The notes beneath the pieces are model-generated. The model worked only from the letters and a program-made list of their open reading frames with translations, made no database searches and was not told the origin of the DNA. Both the position numbers and the translations under genes were made by a program. From NCBI RefSeq assembly GCF_021172065.1, contig NZ_CP087880.1, positions 3,882,583 to 3,946,582 of the forward strand: a stretch of DNA of 64,000 nucleotides, in the 5' to 3' direction. The DNA is from Pseudocitrobacter corydidari. GTDB taxonomy: Bacteria; Pseudomonadota; Gammaproteobacteria; Enterobacterales; Enterobacteriaceae. Below, piece by piece: positions 29,222-36,173 of the stretch (position 1 is the stretch's first letter; every line of letters starts with the position of its first letter).

Positions 29222-30207
29222 ACCAACTCCCAGTGAGGTTACGGGCGACAAAAGAGAGTGCTGCTATGTATCACCTTCGAGTGCCGCAAACGGAAGAAGA
29301 GTTAGATCGCTACTACCAGTTCCGCTGGGAAATGCTGCGTAAACCCCTTCATCAGCCGAAAGGTTCTGAGCGTGATGCCTGGGACGCGATGGCGCACCAT
29401 CAAATGGTGGTGGATGAAGAGGGCAATCTGGTCGCGATTGGGCGGCTCTACATTAACGCCGATTTTGAAGCCTCGATTCGTTTTATGGCAGTGCACCCGT
29501 CCGTGCAGGATAAAGGTCTCGGTACGCTGATGGCGATGACGTTGGAGTCCGTCGCGCGTCAGGAAGGCGTGAAGCGCGTAACCTGTAGCGCGCGCGAAGA
29601 TGCGGTCGAGTTCTTTGCCAAGCTCGGATTTGTGAATCAGGGCGAAATCACTACGCCCACCACCACACCCATTCGTCATTTTCTGATGATCAAACCAGTG
29701 GCTTCGCTGGATGACATTCTGCATCGCGGCGACTGGTGCGGGCAGCTTCAGCAGGCCTGGTACGAGCATATTCCGCTCAGTGAAAAAATGGGCGTGCGCA
29801 TTCAGCAGTATACCGGGCAGAAATTTATCACCACCATGCCTGAAACGGGCAATCAAAATCCGCACCATACGCTCTTTGCCGGCAGCCTGTTTTCACTGGC
29901 AACGCTTACCGGTTGGGGCCTTATCTGGCTGATGCTGCGCGAACGCCATTTAGGCGGCACGATCATCCTTGCTGATGCGCATATCCGTTACAGTCACCCC
30001 ATCAGCGGTAAGCCGCAGGCGGTGGCCGATCTCGGCTCACTGAGCGGCGATCTGGACCGGTTAGCGCGAGGGCGCAAAGCGCGCGTACAGCTGCTGGTGG
30101 AGTTATCCGGCGATGACAATCTTGGCGCCGTATTTGAAGGGACTTTCATTGTGCTTCCCGCGAAGCCGTTTGGCGCGTACGAGGAAGGGGGGAATGAGGA
30201 GGAGTAG
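29218..30207 (+). CDS. yiiD: YiiD: GNAT plus hotdog-domain protein (malonyl-ACP decarboxylase type)
   Basis: 329-residue fusion: an N-terminal GNAT acetyltransferase-like domain (about 20-160, with VHPSVQDKGLGTLMA as acetyl-CoA loop) and a C-terminal YiiD-type hotdog domain (about 185-320, NPHHTLFAGSLFSLATL). E. coli YiiD has been reported as MadA, a malonyl-ACP decarboxylase feeding fatty acid synthesis; that function is carried over by homology. The start overlaps dtd; an internal ATG at 29266 is possible. The stop codon abuts the stop of the convergent toxin gene. Confidence 0.92.
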   Translation: MNQLPVRLRATKESAAMYHLRVPQTEEELDRYYQFRWEMLRKPLHQPKGSERDAWDAMAHHQMVVDEEGNLVAIGRLYINADFEASIRFMAVHPSVQDKGLGTLMAMTLESVARQEGVKRVTCSAREDAVEFFAKLGFVNQGEITTPTTTPIRHFLMIKPVASLDDILHRGDWCGQLQQAWYEHIPLSEKMGVRIQQYTGQKFITTMPETGNQNPHHTLFAGSLFSLATLTGWGLIWLMLRERHLGGTIILADAHIRYSHPISGKPQAVADLGSLSGDLDRLARGRKARVQLLVELSGDDNLGAVFEGTFIVLPAKPFGAYEEGGNEEE

Positions 30208-30498
30208 CTACTCGCCCAGATGGAGAAAGGGGTTCATTTTTTGGTGCAGTATACGGATGATAAAAATGCCGCAACCTGACTGCCGGTAAAATATCGCATG
30301 TAAACGATAGTCATGCCGACGGACTCCATTAATGATGTCAGAAATATCACGCCCGGCCTGGGGGTTTTTAGCCAGCAGGCTGAGGAAGTGATCCAGTTCG
30401 TGGGTATATTTGTCTGCCTGCTCACAGCCAAACTGACGATACGTGTATTCATAGATTGAACCAAAATCCTCAGCGGCCCGATTTGAAAGTTTATACAT
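30208..30498 (-). CDS. parE: RelE/ParE-family toxin
   Basis: 96-residue basic protein of the ParE fold (RAAEDFGSIYEYTYRQFG, NGVRRHDYRLHAIFYR, IRILHQKMNP). Family members poison gyrase or cleave mRNA; the target here cannot be read from sequence. It overlaps the antitoxin gene by 8 nt. The TAG stop abuts that of yiiD, so the two stops form TAGCTA on the + strand. The symbol is by family only. Confidence 0.9.
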   Translation of the reverse strand: MYKLSNRAAEDFGSIYEYTYRQFGCEQADKYTHELDHFLSLLAKNPQAGRDISDIINGVRRHDYRLHAIFYRQSGCGIFIIRILHQKMNPFLHLGE

Positions 30499-30733
30499 TT
30501 AAATCACGTTTCTTCCTTGCTGCTATTTCACCTAGCGTAAGTGAACTCTCACCGCTATTGAGTCCCTCTTCCAACGCCTCACGGAGTTGAACATTCCGTA
30601 GCTCCTGTTCTTCCAGAAGACGTAGGGCGGAACGAACCACCTCGCTGGTGGAGCCATAACGACCGCTCTCGATCATTTTAGTAATGAAATGGTCGAGTTG
30701 ATCGCCGATGGTGATGCTGGTTGTTCTGGGCAT
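30491..30733 (-). CDS. parD: ParD-family antitoxin
   Basis: 80-residue ribbon-helix-helix antitoxin (MPRTTSITIGDQLDHFI, SGRYGSTSEVVRSALRLLEEQE) with a toxin-binding C-terminal tail. ATG 30733 is preferred because AGGA lies 7 nt upstream; an ATG two codons earlier is too close to it. It is the first gene of the pair, behind a palindromic operator. Confidence 0.9.
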   Translation of the reverse strand: MPRTTSITIGDQLDHFITKMIESGRYGSTSEVVRSALRLLEEQELRNVQLREALEEGLNSGESSLTLGEIAARKKRDLNV

Positions 30734-30746
30734 GGTCATATCCTGT

Positions 30747-30765
30747 TGTGTTATCTATTAACACA
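30747..30765 (-). promoter_or_regulatory. Probable ParDE operator
   Basis: Perfect inverted repeat TGTGTTA-TCTAT-TAACACA, 13 nt before the antitoxin ATG, suited to a dimeric RHH antitoxin. Confidence 0.6.
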
Positions 30766-30794
30766 GGATAGCACTGATAAACATGACAAGGGAA

Positions 30795-31703
30795 TTACCT
30801 CCCCACCCGGTACGCCACATCCCTCACAGCATCTCTTGCCGCGAGGCTGATTCCACCCAACTGAAAGAAGCCATGAATCACCCCAAGATACTGTTGGCAA
30901 GTGCACGCCACGCCTTGTTCCGTCATTCGTTGATACAGCGCTTTGCCTTCATCGCACAACGGGTCAAATTCTGCGGTGATGATATGGACACGCGGCAGAC
31001 CGTTAAAGTCATCTCGCCACAGCGGGCTGGCCTCCGGATGACGTCGATCGACGTCTGGTAAATAGATTTCATAGCCGCTCAGCAGCGTGTCGCGGGTAAT
31101 GATGTAATCCTTTCCGTTGCGAACATAGCTTTCGAAATGAGCTGTTGCATCCACCATGGGGTAAATCAGGATAAGTTGTTTGGGTTGCCAGGAACCGGCT
31201 GCTTTGAGCCTCAGCGCCGTGACCAGCGCCAGATGCCCGCCTGCGCTATCGCCAGCCAGGGTAATGCGATCTCTATCTACGCCAAATAGCTCGGCATGTT
31301 GCCACACCAGCTCCGCTCCCCGTTGCGCATCATCATGCGCGGCAGGAAAGGTGTGTTCAGGCGCTAATCGATACTGCACCGCAATGACACGACACCCGCC
31401 ATACACTGCCAACTGACGCAGCTGATTATCATGCGTAGCAAAGCCGCCGCTGATAAAACAGCCTCCGTGGTAGTAAATAACCGTCGGAAGATGCGCCGGA
31501 CTTTGCAGTGGCGAATAGACGCGGAACGTCATCGCTTCCAGCTCAATAGTCTGGATAGAGACGAACTGCTCCGTTTCACCCGCCAGGGCCGTACTGGCGA
31601 GATAGCCCGCCCTCCGGTCATCAATACTCTGCTGCCGTGAAGAGGGGCGGCCTGCGGCAATAAACGCCTCAACCTGCTCAGCGATACCTTTTTCCAGCAC
31701 CAT
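30795..31703 (-). CDS. Alpha/beta-hydrolase (hormone-sensitive lipase type esterase)
   Basis: 302-residue cytoplasmic esterase. Oxyanion-hole motif HGG (residues 79-81), nucleophile GDSAGG (Ser153), acid FDPLCDEG (Asp247) and His277 (VIHGFF) form a complete triad. AAGGAT lies 6 nt before the ATG. There is no signal peptide. It sits alone between two toxin-antitoxin modules. The natural ester is unknown; the family includes acetyl esterases and lipases acting on short acyl chains. Confidence 0.88.
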   Translation of the reverse strand: MVLEKGIAEQVEAFIAAGRPSSRQQSIDDRRAGYLASTALAGETEQFVSIQTIELEAMTFRVYSPLQSPAHLPTVIYYHGGCFISGGFATHDNQLRQLAVYGGCRVIAVQYRLAPEHTFPAAHDDAQRGAELVWQHAELFGVDRDRITLAGDSAGGHLALVTALRLKAAGSWQPKQLILIYPMVDATAHFESYVRNGKDYIITRDTLLSGYEIYLPDVDRRHPEASPLWRDDFNGLPRVHIITAEFDPLCDEGKALYQRMTEQGVACTCQQYLGVIHGFFQLGGISLAARDAVRDVAYRVGR

Positions 31704-31875
31704 GTCGAAATCCTTTTTGCTGTATGAATGTACAGTTTTATACGCTGGCTTTTGACGGATGGGAAGAGGGGGAAGGCGATAAGTATGAATTTTGGAAAGC
31801 GGCTCGCAGAAGGGAAATTGAGAGCGCGAGAATGTGGTTTTGCTGATTTTAGGGCGGTAGGCTATTCAATGAATA

Positions 31876-31896
31876 ATGTACGTCAATGGCGTACAT
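31876..31896 (+). promoter_or_regulatory. Probable operator of the HigBA-like module
   Basis: Perfect inverted repeat ATGTACG-TCAATGG-CGTACAT about 37 nt before the toxin start. The stretch CAATGGCGTA recurs at 31919-31928, overlapping the likely translation start. Both would suit the XRE-type antitoxin. Confidence 0.6.
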
Positions 31897-31932
31897 AAAA
31901 TGGTTGTCACTCTAAGCCAATGGCGTATGATT

Positions 31933-32244
31933 ATGATCTTCATCGAAACGGATTTTTTTACTGAAGATGTTCAAAAGCTACTGAATGACGATGAATACGG
32001 TCGTCTCCAGATTTTTCTCACATTGAATCCTCTTAATGGAGACGTCATTCCAGAAACGGGCGGTTTGCGGAAAATTCGGTGGGTAGCAGAGGGAACAGGA
32101 AAGCGGGGCGGCGTGCGCGTCATTTATTACTATCGCGCTTCAGAGAGTGAGATCCGATTCCTTCTAATCTATAAAAAGGGAATTAAAGATGATCTTACCG
32201 CCCAGGAAAAGGCGATGCTACGAATGTTAAATGCGAGGTGGTAG
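31933..32244 (+). CDS. HigB/RelE-type toxin
   Basis: 103-residue protein of the RelE/HigB superfamily (FFTEDVQKLLNDDEYG, GLRKIRW, RGGVRVIYYYR, LIYKKGIKDDL). These are generally ribosome-dependent mRNA interferases. Start codons at 31927 or further upstream remain possible, as no good ribosome-binding site is visible. The toxin gene precedes the antitoxin, the order typical of HigBA. The antitoxin ATG follows immediately after its stop. Confidence 0.85.
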   Translation: MIFIETDFFTEDVQKLLNDDEYGRLQIFLTLNPLNGDVIPETGGLRKIRWVAEGTGKRGGVRVIYYYRASESEIRFLLIYKKGIKDDLTAQEKAMLRMLNARW

Positions 32245-32535
32245 ATGGATAAAGCGCTGTTCGAGCGGTTAGCCCAAAGCATGGCTCAAATGAATGAGAT
32301 TGTTGCTGGTGAGCGTAAACCTTCCAGGGTTTTTCACATTGATGCGCTTAAAATTAAAGAGATTCGTCACGCATCTGGTCTATCTCAATCTAAGTTTGCT
32401 GAACTGATATCCGTCAGTGTGGATACTCTGCGTAACTGGGAGCAAGGTCGCCGTTCGCCTACCGGGCCCGCGAAAGCATTGCTGCGTGCAATTGCTAACG
32501 ATCCACAGCATGTGATTCAGGCACTGAGTCGTTAA
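32245..32535 (+). CDS. XRE-family antitoxin (HigA/NadS type)
   Basis: 96-residue protein with a helix-turn-helix at about 40-75 (IRHASGLSQSKFAELISVSVDTLRNWEQGRRSPTG split by position) followed by KALLRAIANDP, typical of NadS/HigA-2 antitoxins. The N-terminal part (MDKALFERLAQSM) likely binds the toxin. GAGGTGG overlaps the toxin's end, so translation is coupled. Confidence 0.88.
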   Translation: MDKALFERLAQSMAQMNEIVAGERKPSRVFHIDALKIKEIRHASGLSQSKFAELISVSVDTLRNWEQGRRSPTGPAKALLRAIANDPQHVIQALSR

Positions 32536-32622
32536 GGAAGTGAAAGATATGGAAAGCAGAAAACAGAGGCATTCAGAACTCATGTGAAAGCGGCATAGTG
32601 CCGCCTGTTCAGGAGTTTTGTT

Positions 32623-32835
32623 ATGGCCCGAAATCGAGCTGAACGTCGCCATCATAGGGCGAGATTAATAAAAATTCGCCGTCATTATCATACTGCTGGT
32701 GACGGAAGTGTTAGAGCGGTTGGTGTATCTCTGCGTACGCCTTGCGGTTGCTCATGCTGGATGTGCGGACACCGACGTTTTCATTTTGGCCCGTGTATGC
32801 AGGAAATCCGTGCCCGAGCACGGTTTGCGGATTAA
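32623..32835 (+). CDS. Cys-rich basic small protein, putative zinc-binding
   Basis: 70-residue protein with a very basic N-terminus (NRAERRHHRARLIKIRRHYH) and a cysteine motif TPCGCSCWMCGH (Cys41, 43, 45, 48). Similar small proteins with a C-x-C-x-x-C-G pattern are scattered near mobile or accessory regions in many bacteria; no function is known to me. AGGAG lies 8 nt before the ATG, a strong initiation site. RNA or DNA binding is a guess from the charge. Confidence 0.65.
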   Translation: MARNRAERRHHRARLIKIRRHYHTAGDGSVRAVGVSLRTPCGCSCWMCGHRRFHFGPCMQEIRARARFAD

Positions 32836-32865
32836 GGATAGTTTCAGCCTGGCAATGTGCTGCAA

Positions 32866-32898
32866 AGAGCTGCTGGTGGTAAAGATCAGCGGCTTTTT
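32866..32898 (+). terminator. Terminator behind the Cys-rich small protein
   Basis: AGCTGCTG/CAGCGGCT stem with one mismatch followed by seven T. Confidence 0.65.
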
Positions 32899-33031
32899 TT
32901 GTTTTTAACGCCTGGAATGAAACACATACATCCCGTCTGGAAAGCGGCTCGCAGAAATTAAAAACTCAAAGAATACGTTCTTCTCTTTACTATTTGCCGG
33001 GTGTAGATTGCTCATGATTTGATCTTGCATG

Positions 33032-33048
33032 ATATACTGGAGGTATAT
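33032..33048 (+). promoter_or_regulatory. Inverted repeat around the VapB ribosome-binding site
   Basis: ATATAC-TGGAG-GTATAT ends directly before the antitoxin ATG and carries the Shine-Dalgarno sequence in its loop. It could be a protein operator or an RNA hairpin. Confidence 0.45.
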
Positions 33049-33291
33049 ATGAGCGTGATGATTGGGCTGGATATGGGCAGAATTTTACTCGATTTATCAG
33101 ATGAAGTGATTAAACGACTGGACGATCTCAAAGTGCAGCGCAACCTTCCACGCGCAGAACTATTGCGAGAGGCCGTAGAGCAGTATCTGGAAAGGCAGTC
33201 AAATACAACTATTTCCAATGCACTCGGCCTGTGGCAGGGATGTGAAGAAGATGGTGTTGAATACCAGCGCAAGCTTCGTGAGGAGTGGTAA
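33049..33291 (+). CDS. Ribbon-helix-helix antitoxin (VapB/CopG type)
   Basis: 80-residue protein: RHH domain (RILLDLSDEVIKRLDDL, RAELLREAVEQYLERQ) and a C-terminal toxin-binding tail ending GVEYQRKLREEW. GGAGG 6 nt before ATG 33049 decides the start over an upstream in-frame ATG. The stop overlaps the toxin start (TAATG). Confidence 0.9.
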   Translation: MSVMIGLDMGRILLDLSDEVIKRLDDLKVQRNLPRAELLREAVEQYLERQSNTTISNALGLWQGCEEDGVEYQRKLREEW

Positions 33292-33665
33292 TGACTAATG
33301 GATCGGCACTTTTTGACACCAATATTTTAATCGATCTATTCAGTGGGCGACGCGAGGCAAAACAAGCGCTAGATGCCTGGCCGCCGCAGAATGCGATTAG
33401 TATCGTCACGTGGATGGAAGTGATGGTTGGTGCCAAAAAGTATAATCAAGAGCACCGTACGCGCGTTGCGATGAGCGCTTTTAATATTATTGGGGTATCG
33501 CAGGCGATAGCCGAGCGAAGCGTTGCTTTAAGGCAAGAGTATGGGATGAAACTTCCGGATGCGATTATTCTGGCGACCGCGCAGGTTCATCGTCTCGAAC
33601 TGGTCACCAGAAATACTAAAGACTTTAAAGATATCGTGGGCGTTGTAACACCCTATGAACTGTAA
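33291..33665 (+). CDS. vapC: PIN-domain toxin (VapC type)
   Basis: 124-residue PIN ribonuclease. Acidic metal-binding positions are seen in FDTNILID (Asp9), WMEVMVG (Glu near 40), LPDAIILATA and TRNTKDF. VapC toxins typically cleave tRNA or rRNA; the target here is unknown. GAGGAG inside the antitoxin's end serves as ribosome-binding site. The symbol is by family. Confidence 0.9.
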   Translation: MTNGSALFDTNILIDLFSGRREAKQALDAWPPQNAISIVTWMEVMVGAKKYNQEHRTRVAMSAFNIIGVSQAIAERSVALRQEYGMKLPDAIILATAQVHRLELVTRNTKDFKDIVGVVTPYEL

Positions 33666-33689
33666 ATCGGGCGACTTTCGCCGCCCGAT
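33666..33689. terminator. Hairpin between vapC and fdhE
   Basis: ATCGGGCG-ACTTTCGC-CGCCCGAT stem between convergent genes. There is no T run, so termination is uncertain. Confidence 0.45.
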
Positions 33690-33700
33690 AATGCATAAGC

Positions 33701-34630
33701 TTACTCCCCCTCTCCCGGGAACAGGAACGGGTTAATAGAGCTGCGGGCGAACCCTTCTTGCTCCATACGCGCATCCAGCACCAGTGAGGCGAGGTCGTCG
33801 GCAACGGCTTCCACTTTCGGGTCTTTTTCCTGATACAGAATCTTCAGGTAAGTGCCGCAGTCACCGCAGCTTTCGGCTTTGATAGCGGCCTGCTCGTTAT
33901 CGAGAGACCAGTAGTGCAAATCGCGGCTCTGCTCGCAGTTGCTGCATTTTACGCGCACCACATGCCACTCAGTTTCGCACAGATTGCAGTGCAGATAACG
34001 CAGGCCCTGCGTCGTGCCAATTTGCACTACGCTGGAGACCGGCATCGAGCCGCACACCGGGCAGTACTGGCGCTGTTCGCCATATTCTGCGCGGGCTTTA
34101 CCTGGGATCAGGCTGGCCATTTGTGCCCAATAGAGCGACAACGCGGCCCAGATAAACGGTGCTTTATCACTGCTCACGGACGCAAAGTCAGACGCAAACA
34201 GCGCGCTGGCCATCTGCTCCAGCTCTTGCTCAGACGCTTTTTCCAGATTCTCAATAACCGCTAACGCTGGCCCGGTCATTTCCGGTTTCAGCTCGGCAAT
34301 CATCGAGTGCAGCAGGGTATGCCAGTGCTTATCGCGCGGCAGAACGTGAATATCCAGCGGCGGCTTGCCCTGGTCGTTCGCTTCTTTGATGCGCGCGGTA
34401 AGGTCCATCTGTAACGGATGGTCGTACAGCACCACTTCCTGCGCGTGGGCAATCAGCGCGGCGAAGCGCAGGTAATCACCCAGCGGATTGTTCTCGGCCA
34501 GCTCGCGCAGACGGTCGGCGCGGCGGTTGTAGAGGTTCTTGAGTCTGGGGAACAATAACGGCGGAATGTACTCCGCCGTGCGTTTCTCGCTCGAACCCAG
34601 CTCATCTTGCGGGATTATGCGAATACTCAT
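33701..34630 (-). CDS. fdhE: Formate dehydrogenase accessory protein FdhE
   Basis: 309-residue cytoplasmic maturation factor that binds the catalytic subunits of the respiratory formate dehydrogenases. Paired cysteines CPVCGSM, CNLCE, CSNCEQ and CGDCG form two rubredoxin-like iron sites in the C-terminal half. The length equals E. coli FdhE. The ATG overlaps the fdoI stop by 4 nt, so it is the last gene of fdoGHI-fdhE. Confidence 0.97.
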   Translation of the reverse strand: MSIRIIPQDELGSSEKRTAEYIPPLLFPRLKNLYNRRADRLRELAENNPLGDYLRFAALIAHAQEVVLYDHPLQMDLTARIKEANDQGKPPLDIHVLPRDKHWHTLLHSMIAELKPEMTGPALAVIENLEKASEQELEQMASALFASDFASVSSDKAPFIWAALSLYWAQMASLIPGKARAEYGEQRQYCPVCGSMPVSSVVQIGTTQGLRYLHCNLCETEWHVVRVKCSNCEQSRDLHYWSLDNEQAAIKAESCGDCGTYLKILYQEKDPKVEAVADDLASLVLDARMEQEGFARSSINPFLFPGEGE

Positions 34631-35262
34631 TCAGATGACTTTTCCTGTTTCTGGCGGACTTCACGGTACCAGCGCGGGTGATGTTTCTTCGCCCATGTAC
34701 GGGTAACCCATCCTTCCACCATCGCGGTAATGGTGCCTTTCACCCAAAGGGCGGCGTAGATATGCACCATGATAACCACAATTAACGCTACTGCGGCAAA
34801 TGAATGCAGCATTAACGCAAATCGGATCACCGGGATTGAGAAAGCAGGCGCAAAGTACGGACGCCAGATAATCACACCGCTTACCAGCAGCAGGACCAGG
34901 AAGATAATCGCCGCCCAGAATACGCATTTCTGGCCGAAGTTATAACGCCCGGTGTCACCCACTTCCTCGTTGACGACGATCTTACGAATATTCTTCGCCC
35001 AAAAGATATCATCCCGATTGATTAGATTGTGGTGCCAGTAGCGGAAAAACATGATGATAAACGAGGCAAACATGATGACGCCCACGAACGGGTGCAGAAT
35101 GCGCGCCAGTTGCGGTGTCCCCATAATTTGCATCAGCCAGTTGAAGGAGGGGAAGAAGAACCCCAGCCCGCTCACCGCCGCCAGGATGAAGCAGAAGGCG
35201 GTGACCCAGTGGTTGATACGTTCCGGCGCGGTGTAGCGCACGATGGTGTCACGTCGTTTCAT
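34627..35262 (-). CDS. fdoI: Formate dehydrogenase-O cytochrome b556 subunit
   Basis: 211-residue inner-membrane subunit with four hydrophobic segments. Conserved His residues (ERINHWV, LHPFVGV, LMLHSFAAV, MVHIYAALW) ligate two hemes b and pass electrons to the quinone pool. The length equals E. coli FdoI. It overlaps fdoH and fdhE by 4 nt each. Confidence 0.98.
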   Translation of the reverse strand: MKRRDTIVRYTAPERINHWVTAFCFILAAVSGLGFFFPSFNWLMQIMGTPQLARILHPFVGVIMFASFIIMFFRYWHHNLINRDDIFWAKNIRKIVVNEEVGDTGRYNFGQKCVFWAAIIFLVLLLVSGVIIWRPYFAPAFSIPVIRFALMLHSFAAVALIVVIMVHIYAALWVKGTITAMVEGWVTRTWAKKHHPRWYREVRQKQEKSSE

Positions 35263-36161
35263 TTGCGCACCTCGTCTTTCTCTTCATGCAGATTGTCTTC
35301 TTCCTCTTCCGCACGGTTCGGGCCGACACCGACGTAGTGGAAGATGCTCGCTGCAAACGTTGCGGCAAAACCGACCGCCGCCAGTGGTTTCCAGATACCT
35401 TTCCAGAATTTCACCGTGGCGCTGATTTCCGGGTTCTCCGGCAGGCCGTGGTACAGATTCGGCTTGTCGGCGTGGTGCAGCACATACATTACGTGTGTAC
35501 CGCCAACGCCCGCTGGATCGTACAGCCCGGCGTTTTCGTAACCGCGGGTATTCAGCTCGGCGACGCGCTCGCCCGCCAGCGCTTTCATATCCTCTTTGGA
35601 ACCAAAGTGGATAGCGCCAGTTGGGCAGGTCTTCACGCAGGCCGGTTCCTGCCCGACGTTCACGCGGTCAACGCACAGCGTACATTTATAGACGCGGTTG
35701 TCTTCCGGGTTCAGTCGCGGCACGTTGAACGGGCAACCCGCGATGCAGTAGCCGCAGCCGATGCACTGCTCAGACTGGAAATCGACGATGCCGTTGGCAT
35801 ACTGAATGATAGCGCCTTCCGCCGGGCACGCCTTCAGGCAGCCCGGATCCGCGCAGTGCATACAGCCGTCTTTACGGATAAGCCATTCCAGTTTGTCGTT
35901 TTGCTCCACTTCCGAGAAACGCATCACCGTCCAGGATTTGGCGGTCAGATCTGCCGGGTTGTCGTACACCCCGACGTTGCTGCCGATCTCATCACGGATG
36001 TCGTTCCACTCTGAACACGCCACCTGACAAGCTTTACAGCCGATACAGGTGGTCACGTCGATAAGCTTCGCCACTTCCTGCTGGTGGTCCCGCGCCTGAG
36101 GCGCGGGGGTGAAACCGTTAGTCGCGGAACGACGGATGATGTCTTGAGATTGATAAGCCAT
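35259..36161 (-). CDS. fdoH: Formate dehydrogenase-O iron-sulfur subunit
   Basis: 300-residue electron-transfer subunit with four [4Fe-4S] ferredoxin-type motifs (CIGCKACQVAC, CMHCADPGCLKAC, CIGCGYCIAGC, CTLCVDRV...CVKTC) and a C-terminal membrane helix (about 258-280) that anchors it to FdoI. It carries electrons from FdoG to the b-type hemes. It lies 12 nt after fdoG. Confidence 0.98.
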   Translation of the reverse strand: MAYQSQDIIRRSATNGFTPAPQARDHQQEVAKLIDVTTCIGCKACQVACSEWNDIRDEIGSNVGVYDNPADLTAKSWTVMRFSEVEQNDKLEWLIRKDGCMHCADPGCLKACPAEGAIIQYANGIVDFQSEQCIGCGYCIAGCPFNVPRLNPEDNRVYKCTLCVDRVNVGQEPACVKTCPTGAIHFGSKEDMKALAGERVAELNTRGYENAGLYDPAGVGGTHVMYVLHHADKPNLYHGLPENPEISATVKFWKGIWKPLAAVGFAATFAASIFHYVGVGPNRAEEEEDNLHEEKDEVRK

Positions 36162-36173
36162 AGGTCGTCTCCG

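Noticed and set aside
32380..32655. 91-codon open frame antisense to the XRE antitoxin
   Set aside because: No ribosome-binding site or family pattern, and it overlaps a well-supported gene.
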